This document shows positions 33,047-41,471 of a stretch of DNA of 64,000 nucleotides, in pieces (position 1 is the first letter of the stretch; every line of letters begins with the position of its first letter). The notes beneath the pieces were generated by a model, which saw nothing but the letters and a program-made list of their open reading frames with translations, made no database searches and was not told where the DNA came from. The DNA comes from Paractinoplanes durhamensis (GTDB lineage: Bacteria > Actinomycetota > Actinomycetes > Mycobacteriales > Micromonosporaceae), in assembly GCF_016862175.1 (NCBI RefSeq), contig NZ_BOML01000084.1:16908-80907 (forward strand), read 5' to 3'. A program made the translations under genes and the position numbers.

Positions 33047-34255
33047 CTAAACGGTGCGGTGGCCGATCACCTTCTGGCCGACGAACCCCGACTTGTGGAT
33101 GGCCTCGTAGGCGTAGTCCCGCATGGTCTCCTCGTAGGTGCCGATGCCGCTGATCAGCGTTTTCTCACCCCTGGCCGCGGCCAAGAGCTGATCGCCCAGG
33201 ACGTGCGCGTCGCGCAGGGCGGTATTGGCACCGATGCCCAGGGCCGGACTCATCGCGTGGACGGCGTCACCCATGACGGTCACCGTCGACGGTTCCCAGG
33301 CCGGCACCGGGATGCAGCTGCGGATCGCGAGCGCCTGCACGGTGGCGGTGTCCCAGAGCCGGACGATCTCCAGCAGATCCGGATGCCAGCCGGCCAGTCG
33401 GTGCAGCGCATAATCCTTCAGTTCGCCCGGTCCGGCGCTGAACAGTTCGTCATCCGGGATCATGCGATCCGCCGTCGAGTTGAAGATGCTCAGCGCGTAG
33501 TTCTCCTGGGCCTCCAGCTGAAACTCCGCGTCCTGCTCCAGGACCAGGGCCGACCGGGGGTCGGTGCGTTCCAGCGGGGCGAGGGTCAGGCCGGTGTAAT
33601 CACTGTCGTACGCCATGGAGAACGCGTTGAACAGCTGCGCCGGGAGCTTCGCCTTGTTCTGCGGAGTCAGGGGGATCTTCGCGGCGATCGACCGGGCCCC
33701 GAGGTCGGCGACTCGGACCTGGGGCAGGCGCTGCGCGCGGACGGCGGAGTTGATGCCGTCAGCGGCGATGAGAACGTCGGCGTCGGTCGTGCTGCCATCG
33801 GCCAGCAGCACCGTGATCGTCGAGTCGGGGTTGGTGCGGTAACCGGTGACCTGTGCGCCGAAGTGCACGAGGTCCTGCAGGCCGAGGTAGAGGATCCGGC
33901 GCAGGGTGGAACGGCACACGGCGAGGTGTTCCGGAATTTCGGTGGGCACCCCGATCCCGGTCATGGCGGCCTTGTCCCGGGCCGGGCGCGGGGTGAGGTG
34001 CTCGTCGAAGAGCAGCATGTCCTCGTCGGGCATGCCGCAGGTCGCGAGGAACAACTCCCACAACCGTGGTTCCAGCGCGGCGTGCAGAGCCGAGGTCCCG
34101 GTCGAGTTGATGTGTACCCGATAGCCGGCTTCGCGGGCGGACAGGCCGGTGTCGCGCTCGTAGACGGACACGGTATGGCCGTGGCGATGCAGATAGTGGG
34201 CCAGGGTCAAGCCGGACAAACCGGCCCCAGCGATGGCGATGCGTGTCTTGGACAC
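33047..34255 (-). CDS. FAD-dependent monooxygenase (TetX/aromatic hydroxylase-like)
   Basis: Single-component flavin hydroxylase, 402 residues, NAD(P)H- and O2-dependent. The N-terminal FAD motif is AIAGAGLSGLTLAHYL, a conserved Arg/Glu region VYERDTG follows, and the second FAD motif GDAVHAMSPALGIGANTALRDA is intact. It is closest in layout to TetX and related p-hydroxybenzoate hydroxylase-fold enzymes. The GTG start has GGGAG four bases upstream; an ATG eight codons earlier is an alternative. It faces the C1 operon; whether it acts on the same substrate is unknown. Confidence 0.88.
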   Translation of the reverse strand: MSKTRIAIAGAGLSGLTLAHYLHRHGHTVSVYERDTGLSAREAGYRVHINSTGTSALHAALEPRLWELFLATCGMPDEDMLLFDEHLTPRPARDKAAMTGIGVPTEIPEHLAVCRSTLRRILYLGLQDLVHFGAQVTGYRTNPDSTITVLLADGSTTDADVLIAADGINSAVRAQRLPQVRVADLGARSIAAKIPLTPQNKAKLPAQLFNAFSMAYDSDYTGLTLAPLERTDPRSALVLEQDAEFQLEAQENYALSIFNSTADRMIPDDELFSAGPGELKDYALHRLAGWHPDLLEIVRLWDTATVQALAIRSCIPVPAWEPSTVTVMGDAVHAMSPALGIGANTALRDAHVLGDQLLAAARGEKTLISGIGTYEETMRDYAYEAIHKSGFVGQKVIGHRTV

Positions 34256-34359
34256 AGTGCTCCCAGTGCGTAGTCGCATTCTCGGAACACACCGGGGCCC
34301 TGTCGTCGGACAAGGAGGTTGCGCAGGCCGTCGGCCTTCCGGCGGCTCGTCGAGAGCGC

Positions 34360-35259
34360 TCAATGCAGGCGCGTGGAATCCGGCAGCGGCAGGTGGAGGG
34401 TGAAGATGGATCCACCCATCGGGTTGGGCTGATAGGTGACATCACCGCGGTTGGCGCGGGCGAGCTCCCGGACGATATAGAGCCCGAGTCCGGTTCCGCT
34501 GATCCGTCCGGCGGTGGTGTCGCTGCGCGAGAACCGTTCGAACAGGTGCTCGCGGAAGGGTTCGGGTACTCCCGGTCCCTGATCCTCAACGCTGACCCGT
34601 AGGTGGTTGTCCTGGCTCGCTATCCGGACGGCGGTGGCGCCACCGCCGTACTTCGCGGCGTTGGACAGCAGGTTGGTGAGGATTTGGTCGAGGTGCCCCG
34701 GCTGGACGAGTGCGATGGCGTCGCCGGGGCAGATGATGTCGCACGTCTCGCGGGTGGCTGCTACCGCGGCGAGCACCCGGGCGCGGGCGTCCGCCAGTTC
34801 CGGGTTCGCGGTGAGCCGACCGGCCTCGAGACTGACCATGGCGAGAACCTCGCGCACGACTCCGGCGAGACGATGGGCGTTGCGGTCGATCACGGTCAGG
34901 ACGTCACGATATTTGGCGGGAGAGATGGTGTCCCCGTTCGTCAGGGACTGGTCGGCGAAGCCGAGGATGGCGGTCAGCGGGTTGTTGATCTCGTGGCCGA
35001 GCATGCCGATGAGGTCGAGTTTGAGCTGGTTGGCGTCTTCGAGCTGGGTGTTCTTGGCGGCGAGCGTGGTCATGGCGGTGTCGCGTTCCCGCTCGGCGGT
35101 CTTGCGGTCGGTGATGTCCTGAAAGATGCCGACGAATCGTTGGGGCTCGCCGTTGTCGTCGCGGACCGCGGCGATATTGAGGTGTACGTCGAGCGGCGAG
35201 CCGTCGGCCCGGACCAGATGCCCTTCCGCGCTCACCGAGTCGATCTCGCCGGCGAACAT
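34360..35259 (-). CDS. Histidine kinase catalytic half of a split sensor kinase
   Basis: Encodes the back part of a PAS domain (SAEGHLVRADGSPLDVHLN to GIFQDITDRKT), then a HisKA box LGHEINNPLTAI and an ATPase domain with LLSNAAKYGG, EDQGPGVP and GTGLGLYIVRE. The front half of that PAS is absent, and the frame is shifted by one base from the upstream sensor gene that should precede it. Possible restart codons are this ATG or a GTG at 35235 that overlaps the upstream stop (GTGA). Either a coupled two-protein kinase or a broken gene is possible; the catalytic residues all look intact. Confidence 0.7.
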   Translation of the reverse strand: MFAGEIDSVSAEGHLVRADGSPLDVHLNIAAVRDDNGEPQRFVGIFQDITDRKTAERERDTAMTTLAAKNTQLEDANQLKLDLIGMLGHEINNPLTAILGFADQSLTNGDTISPAKYRDVLTVIDRNAHRLAGVVREVLAMVSLEAGRLTANPELADARARVLAAVAATRETCDIICPGDAIALVQPGHLDQILTNLLSNAAKYGGGATAVRIASQDNHLRVSVEDQGPGVPEPFREHLFERFSRSDTTAGRISGTGLGLYIVRELARANRGDVTYQPNPMGGSIFTLHLPLPDSTRLH

Positions 35260-37532
35260 CGCTGCCAGCGCCCGCTGGCGGTCGTCAGCGCGCGTTCGAC
35301 CGTACGCCGTGCGGTGATGTCGGTGTTGATGGCGAGGACGGCTATCGGATTCCCGTCGGTGTCGCGTTGCAGGGCCATCCGGCTGAGCAGGACGACTCGC
35401 TTGCCGTCGGCCCGCCGATGTTCGAGCTCGCCGGTCCACCGGCCGTGTTCGCGCAGGGTCTGCTCGACGAAAGCGGCGTTGGTCTCGTCCGGCCAGGTCG
35501 TGGCCAGCAGCCGATGGAGGTCGTGTCCGGTGGCAACCTGTGCCTGCCATCCGTAGATGTGCTCGGCGGCCGGGTTCCAGTAGCGGATCCCGCCGTCGAG
35601 GGAGTGGACGATCACCGCGTCCTGGGTCAGATCCAGCAGCTGGGCCCGCTCGGCCAACTGTGCGGCGGCGTTGCGCTGGGCGTCGATGTCCTCGATCTGG
35701 GTGACAAGGTAGGCCGGGGTGCCGGTGTCGTCGCGGACCACGGCCGCGTGCACTCGCACCCAGATGTAGTGACCGTCGGCATGCCGATACCGCTTGTCGT
35801 AGGTGACCTGTTCCTGCCGGCCGGCAGCGAGCGACTGCAGAGCCGCAACGGTGCCGGGCACGTCGTCCGGGTGTTGCAGCTCCCGTACGTTCATCCCGAC
35901 CAGACGTTCGATGGTGTGCCCGGTGATCGCGGCCAAAGCCGGGTTGGCCTGCAGGAAGACGCCCTGCTCGGCTCCCTGCAGACCGGTCAGGACCATACCG
36001 AGCGGCGAGCGGTCGAACCCGAGCCGGAACCGCGTCTCGCTCTGCTCCAGAGCAGCCAGAGCCTTCGTCTTGCGGGCGGCGTCCTCGGCCTGGCGCAGCG
36101 CGCCGCTGAGGGCGCCGGCCAGCAACGTCAGCTGCTGCTCGTCGTGCTCGTCGAACGCATCGGCGACCGCGGCGACGACGGTGACAGCTCCGATGACCTC
36201 GTCACCGGCGAACAACGGCGCTGCCATCATCGACACGATTCCGGCGGCGGCACAGATCGTGCGGTCGGCGCGGGGGTCCGTGCCGGCGTCACCGGTGCGC
36301 AGTGTGGTTCCGGTCCGGACTGCCTCACCGGACAGGGAGGTTCCATCGGTGCCCAGTTCGGTGCCGAGCAGATGGCGCAGGCCCGGGGTTACCGCCCTGG
36401 CCGTGAGCACGTTCTGCTCAAGCAGGCCGACGATGACGTCCCCGCAGTTGCGGAATACCTCGTGCATCTGCTCCGCCACCAGCGACAGCAATCGGTCCTG
36501 ATCGGTGGCGGCGGTTGTCAGCTCGCGCTGCACCGCGATCGTGGTCCGTAAGCGATCAGCTTCCCGGGCTGCTCGTTGTGCCGATGCGGCCACGCGGTCC
36601 CGCTCGTCGGTCACGTCACGCTGGACGACGACGGCACCGAGTCGCTCGCCGTCGCCGTTGACCAGAGCCCGCCCGGACGCCACCAGGCGGATCGGGCGAC
36701 AGCCGACCGGGGCGATGACGAACTCGGCCTCGGTCACGCCGCCGTCGTTCAGGGCCCGCGCCAGTGGAACCTCGTGTGCTGCCAGTGGGGTCACCCCGTC
36801 CGGCCGGAAGAGGCTGTAGCGAGCGGCGTGCTCCGCCGGTGTCAGGTCGGGGTCGGCGTCGATGCCGTGCGCGTTGCGCGCCGTCCGGTTGAACAGCGTG
36901 AGATGGCCGGCGGCGTCGCAAGCGACGATGCCGACGTCGGCGGACTCCAGGACGGCGTCGGTGAACGCCTCGCGCAGTTCTGCCTCGCGCAGCGCCTCAG
37001 CGAGCTGGATGCTTTGTTGTTCTGCCCGCAGGGCGAGTGAGCTGAAGACCCGCGCCTGGCGGCGGCGGTCGAACAGCGCCATCAGCACGTCGGCGCTGTC
37101 CTTGAGCAGCGCCAGTTCGGCGGCGCCGATGTCCCTGGCGGACGTGTCGAAGACGCAGAAGGAACCGAGAGCATGACCGTCAGGCGTGACCAGAGGCGCG
37201 GAGGCGTAGAAGCGGACCTTTCCCAGGGTTCCGTCCACCCACGGGTTGAGCGCGTACTCGGAGTGCGTACTGGCATCCGCGGTCCAGACGATGTCGCCGT
37301 CCCGGAAGTGCAGCGCGCACATCGAATCCGTACGCGAGGTGTCGCTTCCTTCGAACCCCACCGTGGTCAGCTGGCATTGCAGGTGTTCGTCGATGACGTT
37401 GACCGCCGCGTACGGCACCTGTATCGCTGCGGAGGCCATCCGTACCACCGCGTGCACCTGCTCGTCGAGCGTGGGGTCGGGCAGTCCGTAATCCCGCAGT
37501 GCCGCCAGCCGGGCGGACTCGACAGCATCCAT
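35232..37532 (-). CDS. Multi-GAF/PAS sensor protein, front half of a split histidine kinase
   Basis: A 766-residue cytoplasmic sensor without kinase core. It begins with a GAF domain of the type common in actinomycete light/redox sensors (LARLRDYGLPDPTLDEQ-like start), then PAS, a second GAF, and two more PAS domains (LGFDRSPLGMVLTGL and QLLDLTQDAVIVHSLDGG). After ITARRTVERALTTA the frame runs into 15 unrelated residues and stops. The correct continuation lies one base out of frame in the next gene. An AGGGG precedes the ATG. As it stands it could only act through the separately made kinase half. Confidence 0.75.
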   Translation of the reverse strand: MDAVESARLAALRDYGLPDPTLDEQVHAVVRMASAAIQVPYAAVNVIDEHLQCQLTTVGFEGSDTSRTDSMCALHFRDGDIVWTADASTHSEYALNPWVDGTLGKVRFYASAPLVTPDGHALGSFCVFDTSARDIGAAELALLKDSADVLMALFDRRRQARVFSSLALRAEQQSIQLAEALREAELREAFTDAVLESADVGIVACDAAGHLTLFNRTARNAHGIDADPDLTPAEHAARYSLFRPDGVTPLAAHEVPLARALNDGGVTEAEFVIAPVGCRPIRLVASGRALVNGDGERLGAVVVQRDVTDERDRVAASAQRAAREADRLRTTIAVQRELTTAATDQDRLLSLVAEQMHEVFRNCGDVIVGLLEQNVLTARAVTPGLRHLLGTELGTDGTSLSGEAVRTGTTLRTGDAGTDPRADRTICAAAGIVSMMAAPLFAGDEVIGAVTVVAAVADAFDEHDEQQLTLLAGALSGALRQAEDAARKTKALAALEQSETRFRLGFDRSPLGMVLTGLQGAEQGVFLQANPALAAITGHTIERLVGMNVRELQHPDDVPGTVAALQSLAAGRQEQVTYDKRYRHADGHYIWVRVHAAVVRDDTGTPAYLVTQIEDIDAQRNAAAQLAERAQLLDLTQDAVIVHSLDGGIRYWNPAAEHIYGWQAQVATGHDLHRLLATTWPDETNAAFVEQTLREHGRWTGELEHRRADGKRVVLLSRMALQRDTDGNPIAVLAINTDITARRTVERALTTASGRWQRCSPARSTR

Positions 37533-37728
37533 GTGCCCCTGCTCTCCTCGACCGTAGGTGCACCTCTCATCGGCAGTACACGGGCCTAATCCGAACAGTC
37601 TTCATTGCGGCTGAGGAGCAAAAGGGGAGCGGTCACACTTGATGATTCGGGTGAAGTGAAGCTGGGAATGTTCTCATTTGTCCGTTACCGGGGATGCGCA
37701 CCTTCGCCGATGGCGGCAAACTGCCGGG

Positions 37729-39237
37729 GTGAACGCAGAACCCGGCCATCCGACCTGGACACCCGCCGAAGGCGACCTTCTCGGCCGGCGCTACCGCCTG
37801 GTCCGGGTGGCCGGTGAGGGCGGCATGGCCGTCGTCTGGGAGGCCCACGACGAGGTGCTTGCCCGTACCGTCGCGGTGAAGGTGCTGGCGCCCGAGTGGG
37901 CCGGCGATCCGGAATTCCGGGAACGGGTCCGGTTCGAGGCGCAGGCGGCGGCCGCGATCACCCACCCGAACATCGCTCAGGTGCACGACTACGGCGAGGC
38001 CAACGAGGTGCCGTACGTCGTGATGGAGTTCGTGCCCGGCGGAACCCTGCTGCGGCGTCTCGGCCAGGGCCTGCCGCAACCCCGGTTCGCCATGCGGGTC
38101 GCTGCGGAGGTCGCGGCCGCGCTCGCCGCCGCCCACGCCGGGGGTCTCGTGCACCGCGACGTCAAGCCCGCGAACGTGATGCTGTCGGCGACCGGGGCCA
38201 AGGTGGTCGACTTCGGCATCGCGGCCGCGATCGCACCCTCCGGGTTCGGCACCGACGGCGAGATGATCTTCGGGACCACGGCCTATCTGGCCCCGGAACG
38301 TCTCCGCGACGACGCCGTCGAGCCCGCCTCCGACGTGTACGCGCTCGGGCTGCTGCTCCACCTGATGCTGGTCGGCCGCTCGCCGTGGACCATCGAGGAC
38401 ACCACCACGATGCTGTCGAAGCACACCTACTTCGAGCCGCCGCCGCTGCCGTCCGTGCCCGGCGTCCCCGGCTACGTCATCAAGCTGGGCAACCGGTGCT
38501 TGCAGGCGGAACCGTCGGCGCGGCCGAGCGCGCGGGAGGCGGCCGCACTGCTGGCCCAGGGCGCAGGCCGGAACACCGCGACCGAGGACCGCGAACCCGC
38601 ACCGGCGTCCGCGTTGGTCGCTGCCGAACTCTCGCGACTGGTCCCATCCGACTCCGCCCGGGCCACCGCTGCCCGGGCGGCGAAGACCGCCACGCCGGTC
38701 GGGCGCCGGCGGCGTCTGATCGCCGGGAGCGCCGTCGCGCTTCTCCTCGCCGCCGGCGCGGCGTGGCTGTTGCAGCGGGACGAGCCGGCCACCGTCCCGG
38801 AGGCGTCGCCCTCGGCGGTGCGGTCCACGCCGGCCGCCACGGCACCCACCCTCCGGGCCTCCAAGGCGGCCGCGGGAGCCGCGACCCGCGGCGCGACAGC
38901 CACTACTGCGGCGGCCCGGGCGACAACGTCTCCTCCTGGCGGGGGCCTGGACGGGCCGGCGGCGCCCCCCACGACCGCGAGCGCCGAACCGACCATCTCC
39001 GCTGCCCCTGAGGAGCGCACCTTCACTTCGGAGGCCGGATCGATCCGCGCGATCTGCCCGGAACCGTCGACCGCCGAGATCCTCTCCTGGGCCACGACCA
39101 AGCCCTACAAGGTCGACGACACCGATGTTGGACCATCGGACGGGCCGTCGGTCACGTTCCGGCACGGAAACACCTACGTCACGATGATGGTGAGCTGTGC
39201 CGGGAGCGAGCCTTCGATGGTCAACAGTGCATCGTGA
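37729..39237 (+). CDS. Membrane-anchored Ser/Thr protein kinase (PknB-like)
   Basis: Hanks-type kinase of 502 residues. The kinase domain (about 15-290) has the glycine loop GEGGMAVVW, Lys51 in VAVKVL, catalytic Asp144 in HRDVKPANVM, DFGIA and the APE element LAPERL. A Pro/Ala/Thr-rich linker surrounds one membrane helix (RLIAGSAVALLLAAGAAWLL), leaving a low-complexity extracellular tail of about 150 residues ending in a small Cys-containing domain; PASTA repeats are absent. The GTG start is uncertain: a TTG 17 codons upstream is also open. The roughly 195 bp upstream hold no other gene. Confidence 0.9.
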   Translation: MNAEPGHPTWTPAEGDLLGRRYRLVRVAGEGGMAVVWEAHDEVLARTVAVKVLAPEWAGDPEFRERVRFEAQAAAAITHPNIAQVHDYGEANEVPYVVMEFVPGGTLLRRLGQGLPQPRFAMRVAAEVAAALAAAHAGGLVHRDVKPANVMLSATGAKVVDFGIAAAIAPSGFGTDGEMIFGTTAYLAPERLRDDAVEPASDVYALGLLLHLMLVGRSPWTIEDTTTMLSKHTYFEPPPLPSVPGVPGYVIKLGNRCLQAEPSARPSAREAAALLAQGAGRNTATEDREPAPASALVAAELSRLVPSDSARATAARAAKTATPVGRRRRLIAGSAVALLLAAGAAWLLQRDEPATVPEASPSAVRSTPAATAPTLRASKAAAGAATRGATATTAAARATTSPPGGGLDGPAAPPTTASAEPTISAAPEERTFTSEAGSIRAICPEPSTAEILSWATTKPYKVDDTDVGPSDGPSVTFRHGNTYVTMMVSCAGSEPSMVNSAS

Positions 39238-39255
39238 TGCTGACCCATGCTTTCC

Positions 39256-40677
39256 TCACCATGCGAACTCCTCGGCGTGGATCCGATGATCGGGCAGGCC
39301 GGCGTCGCGCAGGCTGGTGCGTACGGCGGCCATCCAGGCCGGTGGCCCGCACACATAGGCCTCGCGCTCGGCGACGTCGGGAACCAGCCACCTCAGCGCC
39401 GCCGTGTCGTCGCCCTGGCTGTAGCCCGCCGGCAGCCAGGACCGGTGACGCCCGCGGCCGCCCTCGAGGTAGAGGACGCGGACGCCGTAGCTGCGGCTGA
39501 GGTCGCCCAGTTCGGCGCGGAAGACCGCCTCGGTGTGCGTGCGGACCCGGTAGAGCAGCGTGGTGCCGGTTCCGGCCGGGCCGAGGTCATCGAGCAGAGC
39601 GCGCATCGTGGTGATGCCGACTCCGGCGGCGATCAGCAATGCCCGGCGGCCGCGCGACCGTTCCGCGGTCAGCGCCCCGTAGGGCCCTTCGACAAGGACC
39701 CGGGTTCCCGGGCGCAAGCCGCCGACCCGGCCGCTGCCGTCCCCGAGGTCCTTGACGGTGATGCGTAGTAGATCTTGGCTCGGCCCCGCCGACAGCGTGT
39801 AGGGATGCGCCCGCGACCACCCCGGGCCGTCGAGGAAGCGCCACAGGAAAAACTGGCCGGCGCGGGCCGGTAGCCGGTCGAGCCGATGTCCGCGCAGGTA
39901 GACCGAGACCACGCCGGGAGCCTCGGCGACCACTGTGTCGACCCGCAGGCGGTGGTACGCCGAACGCCAGATCGGCAGCGCGACCCGGAAGACAAGCACC
40001 GCCGCCAGGGCCGAACCGTACAGCCCCCACCAGTACACGCGGGCGACGGGCCCGGCGGTGAAATCGGCCCCGGTCCAGAGCTGGTGCGGCAGGGCCAGCC
40101 CGACCCCGAGGTAGGCGTACAGGTGCAGCAGGTGCCAGGTCTCGTAGCGCTGCCGGCGGCGCGCGGCACGGACCGAGAGGAGCACCACCAGGATCAGCAG
40201 CAGCGTGCCCGCGGCCGCCAACAGCATGCCCGGGAACGTGACCGTGAGGTGCCAGCCCTCCGCGAGCACCCCGGCCCGCCCGGACTGCGCGTAGCCGATC
40301 GTGGTGAGCAGGACGTGGGCCATCATCAGCCAGAACGACGCGAAGCCGATCACCCGGTGCCGCCGGGCCAGCAGGTCCTGGCCGTATGCGCGTTCGACCC
40401 ACGGGATCCGGGCCATCAGCAGCACCTGCAACAGCAGCAGATCGGAGGCGACCAGGCCGGTCAGCCGGCCGATCGTGGTCGCCGGCTCACCGAGACCTTG
40501 CACGTTGCCGATCCCGCCGTTCGCCAGCCACAGCGCCACCACGGCTACCACACTCAGGATGGCGGCCGAGCCGGCGGCATCACGCCACCAGCGGCGCGGC
40601 GCGTGCGGTGGCGGGATGCGATGGTGCGACCCGGCCAACCGGACCCGGCCCGACACACCTTTGCTCGTGATGCTCAC
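39256..40677 (-). CDS. Ferric-reductase-like transmembrane flavocytochrome with FAD/NAD(P)H domain
   Basis: A 473-residue membrane oxidoreductase. Six or so hydrophobic helices (about 35-255) carry spaced His residues for heme (RRHRVIGFASFWLMMAHVLL, WHLLHLYAYLG). The cytosolic FNR domain shows the FAD motif HPYTLS, GPYGALT, the NAD(P)H loop AAGVGITTMRALL and VCGPPAWM. It lacks a [2Fe-2S] domain. It probably moves electrons from NAD(P)H across the membrane, for example to iron. It ends convergently, 18 bp from the kinase gene, and starts at GTG. Confidence 0.9.
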   Translation of the reverse strand: MSITSKGVSGRVRLAGSHHRIPPPHAPRRWWRDAAGSAAILSVVAVVALWLANGGIGNVQGLGEPATTIGRLTGLVASDLLLLQVLLMARIPWVERAYGQDLLARRHRVIGFASFWLMMAHVLLTTIGYAQSGRAGVLAEGWHLTVTFPGMLLAAAGTLLLILVVLLSVRAARRRQRYETWHLLHLYAYLGVGLALPHQLWTGADFTAGPVARVYWWGLYGSALAAVLVFRVALPIWRSAYHRLRVDTVVAEAPGVVSVYLRGHRLDRLPARAGQFFLWRFLDGPGWSRAHPYTLSAGPSQDLLRITVKDLGDGSGRVGGLRPGTRVLVEGPYGALTAERSRGRRALLIAAGVGITTMRALLDDLGPAGTGTTLLYRVRTHTEAVFRAELGDLSRSYGVRVLYLEGGRGRHRSWLPAGYSQGDDTAALRWLVPDVAEREAYVCGPPAWMAAVRTSLRDAGLPDHRIHAEEFAW

Positions 40678-40784
40678 TGCGCCAGCGTGGCTCGTGGAAA
40701 TGGGAGAACTCGAAGAATCGAGTCCCTACGCTTTCGGGTGGTAAACGGTTTGCGCCCGAAGTGGCATCTTCCGGAAGGATTTAT

Positions 40785-41324
40785 ATGAGTACCGTCAACG
40801 GACTGCCGGCACACATCCTGCTGGTGCACGCGATCGTCGTGTTGTTGCCGCTTGCGGCGTTGTTGCTCGTCCTGACCTCGGTGCTGCCGGGTGTTCGGCA
40901 GCGTCTGGCCGGGCCGAACGCGATACTGGCGGTGGTGGTGGTCGTTCTGGTGCCGCTGACCACGAGTGCGGGCGAGTGGCTCGAACATCGGCTCCCGGAG
41001 AGTGCGCTGCTGCGTGACCACACCGAACTCGGCGACACGGCGATCTTCTACGCCGTTCCGATCGCGGTGCTGGCTCTGGTCGTCTGGTGGCGGGGTCGCG
41101 AGGCCACCGTGGAGGCCGCCGCCGGCGATGTGCTGCCGGGGTCCGGTGGTACGGCGACGCTCACCCGCCGGCGTACCTACCTGGCGCCGCTTTCGACGAC
41201 CGTGACGGCGGTGATCGCTGTGCTGGCGATCATCTCGGCGGGCGCCGGCGTTTACGGCGTCTACCGGATCGGTGACTCGGGTTCGAAGGCGGCGTGGACC
41301 GGGACGGCGAGTCAAGCGCCCTGA
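40785..41324 (+). CDS. DUF2231-like integral membrane protein
   Basis: A 179-residue membrane protein of unknown function. Four helices are visible (HILLVHAIVVLLPLAALLLV, ILAVVVVVLVPLTTSAGEWL, IFYAVPIAVLALVVWW and VTAVIAVLAIISAGAGVYGVY). The opening NGLPAHILLVHA is characteristic of the DUF2231 family. AAGGA precedes the ATG by five bases; an in-frame start further upstream lacks a site. It diverges from the ferric-reductase gene, which has a similar redox/heme flavour, but a functional link is only suggested by position. Confidence 0.82.
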   Translation: MSTVNGLPAHILLVHAIVVLLPLAALLLVLTSVLPGVRQRLAGPNAILAVVVVVLVPLTTSAGEWLEHRLPESALLRDHTELGDTAIFYAVPIAVLALVVWWRGREATVEAAAGDVLPGSGGTATLTRRRTYLAPLSTTVTAVIAVLAIISAGAGVYGVYRIGDSGSKAAWTGTASQAP

Positions 41325-41382
41325 TGTCTGCCCTCCGCCCGGAGACGCCTTGTCACAAGCGGGTTTCACGTATGTGAATGTA

Positions 41383-41414
41383 TTGACACGGGAATTGTTA
41401 TCGTTAACAATTCC
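41383..41414 (+). promoter_or_regulatory. Promoter with overlapping 24-bp palindromic operator (GH43 gene)
   Basis: TTGACA (41383-41388) is followed after 16 bases by TAACAA (41405-41410). A perfect palindrome with 10-bp arms GGAATTGTTA and TAACAATTCC around TCGT covers 41391-41414, overlapping the spacer and -10 box. This is the layout of repression by a LacI-type sugar regulator. The regulator gene is not adjacent. Confidence 0.7.
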
Positions 41415-41471
41415 CGGCAATCAGCGCCGGGCTTCGGCTGGCGTACCCCCGTTCTGCGATCGAGGCCCGCC

